Notes under the pieces: generated by a model
The model's database searches: none
What the model saw: the letters and a program-made list of their open reading frames with translations, nothing else
Told to the model about the DNA's origin: nothing
Shown: piece by piece, positions 44,538 through 53,875 of the stretch
Position numbering within the stretch: the stretch's first letter is position 1
Layout: every line of letters begins with the position of its first letter
Position numbers and translations under genes: made by a program
DNA from: Candidatus Planktophila sp.
GTDB lineage: Bacteria; Actinomycetota; Actinomycetes; Nanopelagicales; Nanopelagicaceae
DNA: 64,000 nt
Assembly (NCBI GenBank): GCA_021741905.1
Contig: JAIOWZ010000002.1
Coordinates: 27,012 to 91,011 of the forward strand
Reading direction: 5' to 3'

Positions 44538-46180
44538 AATCTAACGATCTCTTTCGCGCATCAGGAATTATGGCTTTAGGAACAATAATTTCTCGCATTA
44601 CTGGATTTGTTCGCGGAATTTTAGTTGTTGCGGTGTTAGGAACGACTTTACTTGCAGATACATACAATGTTGCAAACACAATGCCAAACATTCTGTATAA
44701 CTTACTTGTTGGGGGTGCTCTAACTGCAATTTTTATTCCACAGCTAGTTAGATCATTTGATCATGCAGATGGTGGCGATGATTTTGCGTCACGGTTAATT
44801 ACGACGATTTCACTCATTCTCCTTGTTCTCGTTTCTTTAGGAATGTTTTTTGCCCCTGCATTGGTTCGTTTATATGCGCCGGAGTTCTTTACCGTTGGTT
44901 TTGAAACAGAACAAGAGATCGCAATAGCATTTACTCGCTACTGCTTGCCACAAATCTTCTTCCTTGGGCTCTTTACAATGTTGGGCCAAGTTGCCAACGC
45001 TCGTGGCTCTTTTGGGCCACTTATGTGGGCTCCAATAGCCAATAACTTGGTGGGAATTGCACTATTTGGAGGGTTTTTAATCTTTTCTCCTGGTATCGAT
45101 ATCTCCAGCATTACCTCGAATCAAGTCGCTCTTCTGGGCTGGGGCACAACATTTAGTGTTGTTGTTCAAGCTTTGGTTTTGGTCCCGGTTATTAAGAAAC
45201 TTGGTATATCAATTAAACCAAGGTTGGGTGTTGCTGGTTTAGGAAAATCATTCAATTTAGCTGGCTGGACTCTTGTTTATGTCTTGATTTCACAACTTGG
45301 ATACTTAGTAACAGTAAATGTTGCAACATCTGCAGCGGTTCGCAGCGCCCAAGAGGGTGTTGTGACTGGTGTTGGTTACACACCGTATACATATGCCTAT
45401 TTTGTTATGTTGTTGCCATATTCAATCGTAACAATTTCAATTATCACCGCCATTTTGCCTCATATTTCAAAATTAGCACTTGATGGTAAGCGGGAAGAAG
45501 TTAAAGCCCAACTGGTACGAGCAATTCGTTTAGTTGGGGTAATAACAGTTCCAAGCGCTGTTGCCTTTTTATTATTTGGTCCGCTCATTACGCAAAGTAT
45601 TTTTATTGGGATCTCTGATGATGACTCTCGCTACATTGGTTATGTTTTATCCGCACTTAGTTTTGGCTTAGTCGCCTTTTCGATTAACTTAATTCTGATT
45701 CGTGGGTTTAATGCTTTCGAAGACACCAAGACGCAAGTCGTGTCAATCTTGGTGATCAATGTTTTATCTGTCGTAATGTCTTATTTCTTTTTGTATTTTG
45801 TGAAAAATCAATGGGTAACCATTGGTTTGGGTGTTGCTTTTTCTGTTAGTTATATAATTGGGTTATTTGTGACCCTTCGTCTGCTAAGAAAACACACAGG
45901 GCGGTTAGCTTTTTCTGAGTTTATCGGACAACATGTTCGGTTATTGATTGCATCTCTTTTAGCAATGCTTCCGCTTTTTGCTATGACTCAATACATTTCT
46001 TGGCTCAATATAGAATTTTCACGAGCTACGCGGGCGGGCGAACTATTGGTTGTGATGGTGGTCGCATTTATTGCATACATAGTGGGTGCTAAAGCCCTGG
46101 GTATTGAAGAGATTTCGATGATTCGCCATCTGGGTAGTTCAATCAGCCGGCGTTCAGCAAAAACTGAAGAAAACGATTAG
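44534..46180 (+). CDS. murJ: Lipid II flippase MurJ (MviN)
   Basis: Flips lipid II across the membrane. The 548-residue protein has about 14 helices. The N-terminal [19 protein letters not shown] (residues 19-37) and the [22 protein letters not shown] block (residues about 52-73) are canonical. The mycobacterial homologue carries a C-terminal pseudokinase and extracellular domain; neither is present here. It is co-transcribed with the DUF6049-like gene. The sigM gene that often follows murJ is missing; trxB follows directly. Confidence 0.94.
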   Translation: MKSNDLFRASGIMALGTIISRITGFVRGILVVAVLGTTLLADTYNVANTMPNILYNLLVGGALTAIFIPQLVRSFDHADGGDDFASRLITTISLILLVLVSLGMFFAPALVRLYAPEFFTVGFETEQEIAIAFTRYCLPQIFFLGLFTMLGQVANARGSFGPLMWAPIANNLVGIALFGGFLIFSPGIDISSITSNQVALLGWGTTFSVVVQALVLVPVIKKLGISIKPRLGVAGLGKSFNLAGWTLVYVLISQLGYLVTVNVATSAAVRSAQEGVVTGVGYTPYTYAYFVMLLPYSIVTISIITAILPHISKLALDGKREEVKAQLVRAIRLVGVITVPSAVAFLLFGPLITQSIFIGISDDDSRYIGYVLSALSFGLVAFSINLILIRGFNAFEDTKTQVVSILVINVLSVVMSYFFLYFVKNQWVTIGLGVAFSVSYIIGLFVTLRLLRKHTGRLAFSEFIGQHVRLLIASLLAMLPLFAMTQYISWLNIEFSRATRAGELLVVMVVAFIAYIVGAKALGIEEISMIRHLGSSISRRSAKTEEND

Positions 46181-46202
46181 ATTTCAGGGTCTAGGAGGCA
46201 CC

Positions 46203-47129
46203 ATGAGTGAAGTGAGAAATGTTGTAATTGTTGGATCAGGTCCCGCTGGATATACCGCTGCCATTTATGCCGCACGTGCTCAGTTAAATCCAATTATTTA
46301 CGAAGGTTCTGTCACAGCCGGTGGTGCACTCATGAACACAACAGAGGTGGAAAACTTTCCTGGATTCACAGATGGTGTGATGGGTCCAGATTTAATGGAC
46401 AGCATGCGCAAGCAAGCTAAGCGCTTTGGTGCAGAATTAATTACCGATGACATTGTTGAAATGGATTTATCTGGAGATATAAAGATTTTGAAAGATGGTT
46501 CAGGAAATACAGTGAAAGCAAAATCTGTAATCCTTGCAACCGGTAGTGCATACCGTGAAATAGGTTTAGTAAATGAAAAGCGTTTATCTGGTCACGGTGT
46601 CTCATGGTGTGCTACCTGTGATGGTTTCTTCTTCCGCGGACAAACAATTGCTGTTGTTGGTGGTGGAGATTCTGCAGTCGAGGAAGCAACTTTCCTTACA
46701 CGTTTTGCTGACAAGGTAGTTCTGATTCACCGTCGTGATTCATTACGTGCATCAAAGATTATGGCAGAGCGCGCCAAGGCTAATCCTAAGATTGAATTTT
46801 TATGGAACACGGAAGTAATTGATGTTTTGGGTGCAGACAAGGTTGAGGGATTAAAACTGCGTAACACCGTTGATGGCACAGAAAGTGAACAAGCATTTAC
46901 TGGTCTCTTTGTTGCTATCGGACACATTCCTCGCAGTGAATTATTGATTGGTCAGATCACTGTGGATAACGAGGGGTATGTAATCTGTGAAGGTCGTTCA
47001 ACTCGCACCAACCTCAAGGGTGTCTTTGCATGTGGTGATCTAGTTGACCACACCTATCGTCAGGCAATCACAGCAGCTGGATCTGGATGTGCAGCAGCAC
47101 TTGATGCAGAAAAATTCTTGGCCCACTAG
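46203..47129 (+). CDS. trxB: Thioredoxin reductase
   Basis: NADPH-dependent flavoenzyme that reduces thioredoxin. The 308-residue protein has the FAD motif [10 protein letters not shown] (residues 11-20), the redox-active pair in [10 protein letters not shown] (near residue 138), the NADPH motif [12 protein letters not shown], and the C-terminal [22 protein letters not shown] strong GGAGG ribosome site precedes the ATG. trxA follows after 36 nt, so the two form a functional operon. Confidence 0.97.
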   Translation: MSEVRNVVIVGSGPAGYTAAIYAARAQLNPIIYEGSVTAGGALMNTTEVENFPGFTDGVMGPDLMDSMRKQAKRFGAELITDDIVEMDLSGDIKILKDGSGNTVKAKSVILATGSAYREIGLVNEKRLSGHGVSWCATCDGFFFRGQTIAVVGGGDSAVEEATFLTRFADKVVLIHRRDSLRASKIMAERAKANPKIEFLWNTEVIDVLGADKVEGLKLRNTVDGTESEQAFTGLFVAIGHIPRSELLIGQITVDNEGYVICEGRSTRTNLKGVFACGDLVDHTYRQAITAAGSGCAAALDAEKFLAH

Positions 47130-47165
47130 TAATCTTTAACTAACACACAAATAAGGAGCAATACG

Positions 47166-47489
47166 ATGGCAACAAGCAAGGTAACAACGGCATCATTTGA
47201 TGCAGAGGTTCTTAAGAGCACAACCCCTGTTTTGGTTGATTTTTGGGCTGAATGGTGTGGTCCATGCCGTGCTGTTGGTCCAATCCTTGAAGAGATTTCA
47301 AATGAATACGGCTCAAAGATCAAGATTGTAAAACTCAATACTGATGAAGAGTCTGCTATCGCAATCAAGTATGGAATTACATCAATTCCATCTATGTATG
47401 TTTTTGTAAATGGCGAAGTTGTTAAGCAAATGGTCGGCGCTAAGCCAAAGCCAGCAATACTCAAGGAGCTAGAAAGCTTCCTCGTATAA
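47166..47489 (+). CDS. trxA: Thioredoxin
   Basis: A 107-residue disulfide reductase with the active site WAEWCGPCRAVGP (residues about 27-39) and the cis-proline segment GITSIPSMYVF. AAGGAG lies before the ATG. It is reduced by the TrxB encoded just upstream. Confidence 0.97.
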   Translation: MATSKVTTASFDAEVLKSTTPVLVDFWAEWCGPCRAVGPILEEISNEYGSKIKIVKLNTDEESAIAIKYGITSIPSMYVFVNGEVVKQMVGAKPKPAILKELESFLV

Positions 47490-47493
47490 ATCC

Positions 47494-48486
47494 ATGTCAG
47501 ATTTAACCGAGTCGGAAATCCGCTCATTCCAGCAAGCCCGTGGCCTTGATGTCACGGGTTTTGTTGATGCGGTTACCGCTCGTGCCTTAGAAGAAGCACG
47601 CTGGAAGCTCGGTGATCGTTCGCTGTATGTGCAAGAGCATCCTTTAATGCATGGTGATGACATCGCCGCTTTGCAAGCACGACTAACTGAGATGGGTTTT
47701 GATTGTGGCCGAGTAGATGGAATTTATGGCCCGCGGACTGAGTTAGCTGTTAAAGATTTCCAAAAATCTGTTGGTGCAACCATTGATGGCAAATGTGGCC
47801 CTGCGACAATCATCGCTCTGATTCGTTTAACAAAGATTGTTTCAGGGGGAGTGCCCTCAACGCTTCGTCAAAATGCGATGCAGCAAAGTCGTGGTCCGGC
47901 ACTTGCTAATAAAGTTATTGTTTTAAACCCTGATGGTGATGATCAACTTGTTTATGATGTTGCCGTCCGTACTGAAGGGCGCTTACTTGCTTTAGGTGCT
48001 TCTGTTTTCTTAACACGGGGTGCAACAAATAACCCAACAGAATCTGAACGGATCTTATTTAGTAACAAAAGTAACGCTGACTTAATGATTTCCTTAAATG
48101 TTGATTCCTATATCAATGACAGAGCACATGGTGCAGCAACGTATTTTTATGGAAGCGATACTCATGGTGTTCATTCAATTGTTGGTGAGCGGTTTGCCTC
48201 CTTAGTACAACGAGAAATTTGTGCGCGCACAGATCTAACAAATTGTCGTACCCATGCAAAAACTTGGGATTTACTGCGCATGACCATGGCGCCTACGGTT
48301 CGAATTGATTTGGGGTATGTGAGCAACCCTGGTGATTTGGGACGCCTTTCACGACCAGATTTTCGTGATGTAATTGCGGAAGCACTAGTTATTGCTATCC
48401 AACGTCTTTATTTAGCCGCTGAAGATGATGCAAAAACTGGAACTTTGCGTATTTCTGATCTACGTAATGCTGGTATCCGCCGCTAA
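47494..48486 (+). CDS. cwlM: CwlM-like peptidoglycan-binding pseudo-amidase
   Basis: In mycobacteria CwlM is a cytoplasmic regulator of MurA, not an active amidase. This 330-residue protein has the C-terminal half of one peptidoglycan-binding domain (residues 6-40), a complete one (52-112), and an amidase-3-like domain (137-318). It has no signal peptide. The metal-binding residues are altered: the DPGHGG histidine position is glycine (LNPDGDD, G148), the SIHAN histidine is asparagine (SLNVDS, N202), and the VELGF glutamate is aspartate (IDLGY, D272). It is therefore probably catalytically inactive. It begins 4 nt after trxA. Confidence 0.85.
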   Translation: MSDLTESEIRSFQQARGLDVTGFVDAVTARALEEARWKLGDRSLYVQEHPLMHGDDIAALQARLTEMGFDCGRVDGIYGPRTELAVKDFQKSVGATIDGKCGPATIIALIRLTKIVSGGVPSTLRQNAMQQSRGPALANKVIVLNPDGDDQLVYDVAVRTEGRLLALGASVFLTRGATNNPTESERILFSNKSNADLMISLNVDSYINDRAHGAATYFYGSDTHGVHSIVGERFASLVQREICARTDLTNCRTHAKTWDLLRMTMAPTVRIDLGYVSNPGDLGRLSRPDFRDVIAEALVIAIQRLYLAAEDDAKTGTLRISDLRNAGIRR

Positions 48487-48527
48487 ATAACATGCGGTCA
48501 TTCCCTTTGGTGTGACAGAATTAGCCC

Positions 48528-49793
48528 ATGTCGGAGATAACGCAGCGCTTTTCAACAGGTGCGCCTCAAAATCTTGAAGAGAGATTTGCATCCAGAGCTG
48601 CACATATGAAGCCAAGTGAGATTCGTTCACTCTTTGCTGTTGCCTCCCGCCCAGAAATTGTTTCTCTTGCAGGCGGCATGCCAAACCTTTCAGCACTTCC
48701 TATGGGAATGATGGCTGATGTTGTAAACAACCTCATTCGCAATAATGGCCAAGAAGCGTTGCAGTATGGAAATGGTCAGGGACACCCAAAGCTGCGTGAA
48801 CAAATCTGTGAAGTTATGGCACTTGAAGGTATTCGCGGTAATCCTGATGATGTTTTGGTTACCACAGGATCACAACAAGCTTTGGACCTTATTTCACGCA
48901 TCTTTTTAGATCCAAAGGATGTTGTGTTGGTTGAAGCGCCTTCTTATGTTGGTGCACTTGGAACTTTTCATCAGTACGAGGCATCTGTCGTTCATGTTGA
49001 GACAGATGAGAACGGTTTAGTGCCAGCAGCCCTGGCAGAAGCGATTAAGAGTGTGCGAGCTGCTGGTCGCAAAATTAAATTCTTATACATAATCCCTAAT
49101 TATCAAAACCCAAGCGGTGTTTTACTTCCAGCATCTCGTCGCACTGAAATCTTAAACATCTGCCGCGAGGCTGGAATTTTTGTTGTGGAAGATAATCCTT
49201 ATGGGTTGTTGGGATTTGATAAGCCATCACCCAATGCGATGCGCGCTGAAGACTCTGAAAATGTTATTTATTTGGGCTCTTTTTCAAAGACAATTGCGCC
49301 TGGTTTGCGTGTGGGTTGGGCTTTATTGCCACCCTCATTGAAGGAAAAATTGGTTATTGCAAGTGAGTCATCGATTTTGTGTCCTTCAAACTTCACTCAG
49401 TTAACTATTTCGAGTTATCTAGCTGATCAGCCATGGCGTGATCAGATCGCATCTTTTTGTGAGCTCTATAAGGTCCGCCGTGATGCGATGTTGGAATCAC
49501 TTGATGAACACTTTCCAGCAACTGCGCAATGGACTAAGCCTGGTGGTGGGTTTTATGTGTGGGTTACTTTGCCACCTGAAATCGACACAACAGCGATGAT
49601 GCCGAAGGCGATCGTTGCAAAGGTTGCCTATGTTCCGGGTACCGCCTTTTATGCAGATGGCTTTGGGTCATGGTCACTTCGTTTGTCTTATTGCTATCCA
49701 ACACCAGAGCGCATCCGTGAGGGTGTTAAGGCACTTGGTGGAGTTATTAAACAAGAGATGGCAGGACGTAAAGGATTTGAATTAAAAGGTTAG
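48528..49793 (+). CDS. PLP-dependent aminotransferase, class I/II
   Basis: A 421-residue fold-type I aminotransferase similar to the 2-aminoadipate/LysN-like and MocR catalytic-domain group. The N-terminus has SLAGGMPNLSALP, the PLP lysine is in LGSFSKTIAPGLRVGW (near residue 250), and NYQNPSG with VEDNPYGLL line the cofactor pocket. No helix-turn-helix precedes it, so it is an enzyme only. The substrate is not predictable. CAGAAT 6 nt before the ATG suggests leaderless transcription. It is convergent with parB, overlapping by 4 nt. Confidence 0.9.
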   Translation: MSEITQRFSTGAPQNLEERFASRAAHMKPSEIRSLFAVASRPEIVSLAGGMPNLSALPMGMMADVVNNLIRNNGQEALQYGNGQGHPKLREQICEVMALEGIRGNPDDVLVTTGSQQALDLISRIFLDPKDVVLVEAPSYVGALGTFHQYEASVVHVETDENGLVPAALAEAIKSVRAAGRKIKFLYIIPNYQNPSGVLLPASRRTEILNICREAGIFVVEDNPYGLLGFDKPSPNAMRAEDSENVIYLGSFSKTIAPGLRVGWALLPPSLKEKLVIASESSILCPSNFTQLTISSYLADQPWRDQIASFCELYKVRRDAMLESLDEHFPATAQWTKPGGGFYVWVTLPPEIDTTAMMPKAIVAKVAYVPGTAFYADGFGSWSLRLSYCYPTPERIREGVKALGGVIKQEMAGRKGFELKG

Positions 49794-50653
49794 TTTTCTA
49801 GCGCCTTGGTAATTCGCTTTAAATCTTCTGCTCCGGCAAATTCAATAACAATTGTTCCTTTTTTTGCACTACCTTGAATTGAAACTCGGGTGTCTAGAGC
49901 ATCACCAATACGTTCTGCGATTTCCTGTAGTTCAGGGCTGGCCGATTTTGTCTGCTTAGGTTTCTTAGCAGATTGTCCTTTAGGTGCACCGGAAGAGATT
50001 ATTTCTTCAGTGGCACGAACAGATAAACCTTCGCTGACAATTCGTGCGGCCAGTTTTTCAATTGCACTGGCATCACTTAATCCCAACAATGCGCGAGCGT
50101 GGCTTGCTGATAGAACACCTGATGCAAGTTTTTGTTGAACAGATGTTGGTAAGTTCATCAAACGGATTGTGTTTGAAATAAGCGGGCGGGAGCGTCCTAG
50201 TTTTTGTGCAAGCTCATCGTGTGTGCAATTAAAATCTGTTAGAAGTTGTGAATATGCGGCTGCTTCTTCCAGTGCATTTAATTGGCTGCGGTGAATATTT
50301 TCAATCAGTGCTTCTCGCAGTAATTCATTATCTGGTGTTTGCCTGATGATGACTGGAATGGTTGTTAATCCAGCAGCTTTTGCTGCGCGGAAACGACGCT
50401 CTCCCATTACCAATTCATATTTACCTGGGGATGTTTGACGCACCACTGGTGGTTGTAAAATTCCAATTTCTTTTATTGATGCGATTAATTCATTAAGTGC
50501 AACAGGATCAAAGTGTGTTCGAGGTTGGCGTGGATTAGGTGAAATCGAACTGATAGCAACTTCGTTTTGTTGTCCAACCTCTTTATCGCCAACGGTTAAT
50601 GATGTTGGGATTAATGCATCAAGGTTTGTACCGAGCCCACCACGACGTGCCAT
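49790..50653 (-). CDS. parB: Chromosome partition protein ParB
   Basis: Binds parS and, using CTP in characterised homologues, slides along DNA to build the partition complex. The 287-residue protein has the CTP-binding motifs IKEIGILQPPVVR and GERRFRAAKAAG (near residue 88), a helix-turn-helix (LAQKLGRSRPLISNTIRLMNLP) and a C-terminal dimer domain. The start ATG overlaps the parA stop (TAATG). parS-like sites lie at 51541 and 52128, within 2 kb. Confidence 0.96.
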   Translation of the reverse strand: MARRGGLGTNLDALIPTSLTVGDKEVGQQNEVAISSISPNPRQPRTHFDPVALNELIASIKEIGILQPPVVRQTSPGKYELVMGERRFRAAKAAGLTTIPVIIRQTPDNELLREALIENIHRSQLNALEEAAAYSQLLTDFNCTHDELAQKLGRSRPLISNTIRLMNLPTSVQQKLASGVLSASHARALLGLSDASAIEKLAARIVSEGLSVRATEEIISSGAPKGQSAKKPKQTKSASPELQEIAERIGDALDTRVSIQGSAKKGTIVIEFAGAEDLKRITKALEN

Positions 50654-51561
50654 TAAGCGATCTCGCCTTCGCGTTTGTAATTAATTGAAACAACATTTGA
50701 ATCAAAGGGTTTTCCGCGTTCTGCTAACTCTCTAGCAACAGCCATGTATGCGATGGCACCTGGAGAGACAGGATCATATGTCATCACTGTTTGTTTAAAT
50801 CCTGGTGCTTCTGAAACACGAACCGTGCGGGGGATAGGAATATCAATTAATTCATTTGGGTAATGTTTTCTAATTTCATTAGCAACATCGTTAGCCAGGT
50901 TTGTGTTGTTAAACATTGTTAATACAAGTGTTGACAGTTTTAGTGTTGGATTCAAACGCTTCTTTACTAATTCAAATGTTTTTAACAGTTGTGATAAGCC
51001 TTCAAGTGAGTAGTACTCGCATTGAATTGGGATTAACACTTCTTTTGCAGCTGTAAATGCATTGATTGTTAACAAACCAAGTGATGGTGGGCAATCGATG
51101 AAGATGTAATCAATTGTTTCGCCAAGTGCTGCGCGATCTGCAATTAACTCTTCGATTGCTTCTTTTAAACGCATTTCACGTGCAACCATGGGAACAAGTT
51201 CAATTTCTGCTTGTGCTAATGATGTATTTGAAGAAACGCATTCAAGTGAAGGAAAGCCAGCAACTTTTTGAATTACTTGGGACATTGTTGAATTACCCAT
51301 CAACACTTCATAAATACCTTCATTATCAACATGTTCAACACCTAAAGCGGTGGATGCGTTTCCTTGTGGATCAAGATCAATGACGATTACTTGTAGGCCG
51401 CCCATAGAAAGGGCTGCTGCGAGGTTGACAGTGGTGGTTGTTTTACCAACCCCGCCTTTTTGGTTAGCCACGGTCAGGATTCGAAGGGAGGCAGGTTTGG
51501 CCATCGCCTCTTTGAGGCGGCGGGTGCCAACTACTGTTTTTGTTTCACGTGAATCATTCAC
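50653..51561 (-). CDS. parA: Chromosome partition ATPase ParA (Soj)
   Basis: Walker-type ATPase that moves ParB-bound origins, 302 residues. The deviant Walker A motif is ANQKGGVGKTTT (near residue 33), with DLDPQGNASTALG and DYIFIDCPPSLG following. The GTG at 51561 gives an N-terminal NDSRET peptide encoded by a parS-like site. Mycobacterial ParA has a similar SRET peptide, which supports this start over the ATG at residue 20. It overlaps parB and lies 8 nt after rsmG. Confidence 0.95.
   Translation of the reverse strand: MNDSRETKTVVGTRRLKEAMAKPASLRILTVANQKGGVGKTTTTVNLAAALSMGGLQVIVIDLDPQGNASTALGVEHVDNEGIYEVLMGNSTMSQVIQKVAGFPSLECVSSNTSLAQAEIELVPMVAREMRLKEAIEELIADRAALGETIDYIFIDCPPSLGLLTINAFTAAKEVLIPIQCEYYSLEGLSQLLKTFELVKKRLNPTLKLSTLVLTMFNNTNLANDVANEIRKHYPNELIDIPIPRTVRVSEAPGFKQTVMTYDPVSPGAIAYMAVARELAERGKPFDSNVVSINYKREGEIA
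51541..51556. promoter_or_regulatory. parS: parS-like site inside parA
   Basis: TGTTTCACGTGAATCA matches the parS consensus TGTTTCACGTGAAACA in 15 of 16 positions. It lies in the first codons of parA. ParB bound here could also affect parA-parB transcription. Confidence 0.85.
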
Positions 51562-51569
51562 GTGGGTAG

Positions 51570-52148
51570 TTAAGCACCTTTTTTAACTTCAACTATACGG
51601 CTGAGCTCAATTCCCTCCAGATTTACCTCGTGGAGGATGGCTTTAGGTACAGATTTCATCTCTTCTTGGGCTTTTTCGCCCTTCATGGCCAGTAATGAGC
51701 CATTGGTTTTTAAAAGGTGCCAACTGATTTTCTTTAACTTTTCTAAAGGGGCAACCGCGCGGGCCGTTACATAATGAGCTGTTGTCTTCACATCTTGGGA
51801 ACGACCGCGGATTACCTCAATATCAAGGCCAATTACAGCCTCTTGGAGAAACTCCACGCGGCGCTCAAGGGGTTCAATCAGGGTTACCTTCAGATCTGGA
51901 CGGGCTATGGCGATAATAATCCCAGGCAGGCCAGCCCCAGATCCGATATCAAAGACGGTGGCACCTTCTGAGAAAAGGGTGGTGATTGGAAGGCAGTTAA
52001 AGATGTGGCGCTCCCAGATGCGGTCAGCCTCACGGGGGCCTATTAATCCACGCTCGATTCCCGCTGTTTCTAGGAATTTGGCGTAGGCGTGAACCCGCTC
52101 AACATCTGGAAAATGCCTCGCGATAAGGGTTTCACGTGAAACCTCCAC
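51570..52148 (-). CDS. rsmG: 16S rRNA (guanine527-N7)-methyltransferase RsmG (GidB)
   Basis: Methylates G527 of 16S rRNA. The 192-residue protein has the SAM-binding GSGAGLPGIIIAIARPDLKVTLIEP block (residues about 70-94) and the preceding RDLIxRH-like GPREADRIWERHIFNC segment. The GTG start is 3 nt after the jag stop, and the first codons contain a perfect parS core. Loss of this enzyme gives low-level streptomycin resistance in other bacteria. Confidence 0.95.
   Translation of the reverse strand: MEVSRETLIARHFPDVERVHAYAKFLETAGIERGLIGPREADRIWERHIFNCLPITTLFSEGATVFDIGSGAGLPGIIIAIARPDLKVTLIEPLERRVEFLQEAVIGLDIEVIRGRSQDVKTTAHYVTARAVAPLEKLKKISWHLLKTNGSLLAMKGEKAQEEMKSVPKAILHEVNLEGIELSRIVEVKKGA
52128..52143. 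promoter_or_regulatory. parS: parS site at the start of rsmG
   Basis: GGTTTCACGTGAAACC contains the perfect 14-bp core GTTTCACGTGAAAC at 52129-52142. It encodes the VSRET residues of RsmG. About 570 bp separate it from the second site in parA. Confidence 0.95.
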
Positions 52149-52151
52149 GAT

Positions 52152-52682
52152 TTAGGCTGGATAGATAACTACGAAACGGTTTGGATCTTCACCATCAGAT
52201 TCGCTGGTGAGTCCAAGGTCTTGGATTGTGTCATGGATGATTTTGCGCTCAAAAGCATTCATTGGCTTCAATTTAATTGAGTTGCCAGTTGTCTTTGCCT
52301 CTTCAGCCATATCTTCAGCCAATTTTTTGAGCTCTCTGCGGCGGCCAGCGCGGAATCCATCGATATCAAGCATTAATCGGCTGCGGTCACCTGTTGAGGT
52401 CTGCACAGCTAGGCGTGTGAGCTCTTGAATAGCATCTAGAACCTCACCATCGCGGCCCACAAGATGGCTGAGCTTTCCTCCAACAATTGCAAGGGCTGCA
52501 CGGTCGTTTTCAACATCAATATCGATGTCCCCATCAAGATCTGCGATGTCCAGAAGTGCCTCTAGGTAGTCAGCGGCGATATCGCCCTCTTCCTCTAGTC
52601 TGGCCACGCCCTTAGGCTTTTTTGTCTCTACCGCCTCTGTGCCTTCAGCCGCGACTGTCTCTTCAACTTTACTCTTTGCCAT
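52152..52682 (-). CDS. jag: RNA-binding protein Jag/KhpB (KH and R3H domains)
   Basis: A 176-residue protein with a short acidic/Lys-rich N-terminal region instead of the Jag_N domain, a KH domain (GKLSHLVGRDGEVLDAIQELTRL, near residue 70) and a C-terminal R3H domain (MNAFERKIIHDTIQDLG). It binds RNA and affects cell elongation in Firmicutes. It sits between yidC and rsmG as in most actinobacteria. AAAGGGGG is upstream of the ATG. Confidence 0.93.
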   Translation of the reverse strand: MAKSKVEETVAAEGTEAVETKKPKGVARLEEEGDIAADYLEALLDIADLDGDIDIDVENDRAALAIVGGKLSHLVGRDGEVLDAIQELTRLAVQTSTGDRSRLMLDIDGFRAGRRRELKKLAEDMAEEAKTTGNSIKLKPMNAFERKIIHDTIQDLGLTSESDGEDPNRFVVIYPA

Positions 52683-52724
52683 GATGCCCCCTTTGTCGGG
52701 ATTGTAGTAATAAGTCCGTTTTGT

Positions 52725-53648
52725 CTACTTCTTCTTTTTCTTCTTTTTGGGTTGTTGGCGCTGACCTTTTTCTTCGATCGTTGTGCCTTCAGAACTCTTT
52801 GGCTCTTCGTTCTCCGCTACACCGTTTTTCTTATTGCGCTTTCGTTGCAGCTCTTCGTATGCAGGAGATCCAGGTGTTGGGTTTCGTTTAATGACGTAAT
52901 ACTGCTGACCCCACGTCCACAAGTTTGTTGTTGACCAATAAATCAAAACACCGACTGGGAAGTTAACGCCTGTAATTGCAAATATAACTGGGAATGCATA
53001 CAGCATAATTTTTTGTTGTTGCAACATCATGTTATTTGATGAGTCCATCTTTGGCATTCCCTTTGTCATTAACTGACGTTGGGTTGTAAAGGTTGTCGCC
53101 GACATTAATATAATCAAAATGACTGTAACAATTTTTACAGTTGTTATATCTGACCCTAAGAATTTGTCTGAAATTGGTGCGCCAAAAAATTTAGCTTGGG
53201 CTGCGCTTGCTAGATACTCACCCTTCATAAAACCGCGCGCTATTGGTGCTGGATTGCCTTCATCGTCTATAGCGGCGATTCCATTGAGAACTGTAAATAA
53301 TGCAAAGAAGATAGGTGCTTGGGCAAGGATTGGAAAACATGAGGCAAGAGGGTTTGTTTTGTGCTCTTTGTAAAGCTTCATCATCTCTTCTGATTGCTTT
53401 TGGCGATCATCTTTATACTTCTTTTGGATCTCTTTCATGTGTGGTTGAAGGGCGGTTAATGCTCGCTGAGATTTAATTTGTTTTACAAAGAGTGGAATCA
53501 AAATAATACGAATAATGATTACAAGACCCATGATTGCTAGTGACCACGTCACACCACTATTTGTTCCAAAGACGGGAGATAGTAAATCGTGGATGGTGAC
53601 AATAACCCAAGAAACAGCGATATATAAGGGGTTTAGGATGCTATCCAT
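52725..53648 (-). CDS. yidC: Membrane protein insertase YidC
   Basis: Inserts membrane proteins with or without SecYEG. The 307-residue protein has five hydrophobic segments, the conserved KQIKSQRALTALQPHMKEIQKKYKDDR cytoplasmic region (residues about 56-82), and FFALFTVLNGIA. The C-terminal tail is rich in Lys/Glu and ends in a poly-lysine run. No large periplasmic domain is present, as expected for Gram-positive types. It overlaps yidD by one base. Confidence 0.95.
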   Translation of the reverse strand: MDSILNPLYIAVSWVIVTIHDLLSPVFGTNSGVTWSLAIMGLVIIIRIILIPLFVKQIKSQRALTALQPHMKEIQKKYKDDRQKQSEEMMKLYKEHKTNPLASCFPILAQAPIFFALFTVLNGIAAIDDEGNPAPIARGFMKGEYLASAAQAKFFGAPISDKFLGSDITTVKIVTVILIILMSATTFTTQRQLMTKGMPKMDSSNNMMLQQQKIMLYAFPVIFAITGVNFPVGVLIYWSTTNLWTWGQQYYVIKRNPTPGSPAYEELQRKRNKKNGVAENEEPKSSEGTTIEEKGQRQQPKKKKKKK

Positions 53649-53875
53649 TAAATAACTACCTTCTCTTTCGGAACAACATAATCAACACCACCGTGTGACC
53701 ATGGATTACAACGCAATAAACGCCAAGTGCTCATTGCTATACCTTTAAGACCGTAGCTTTCAATTGCTGTGACGGTATATGAAGAACATGATGGGTAATA
53801 CTTACAACGTGGGGCAAACATTGGAGAAACCCATTTTTGGTACACCTTGATTGGCGAAGTCAATAACTTCCTCAT
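53648..53875 (-). CDS. yidD: Membrane protein insertion efficiency factor YidD
   Basis: A 75-residue amphipathic protein with the family core SPMFAPRCKYYPSCSSYTVTAIESYG (residues about 17-42) including three cysteines. It assists YidC-dependent insertion. It overlaps rnpA (ATGA) and yidC (TAATG), so the operon is fully coupled. Confidence 0.95.
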   Translation of the reverse strand: MRKLLTSPIKVYQKWVSPMFAPRCKYYPSCSSYTVTAIESYGLKGIAMSTWRLLRCNPWSHGGVDYVVPKEKVVI

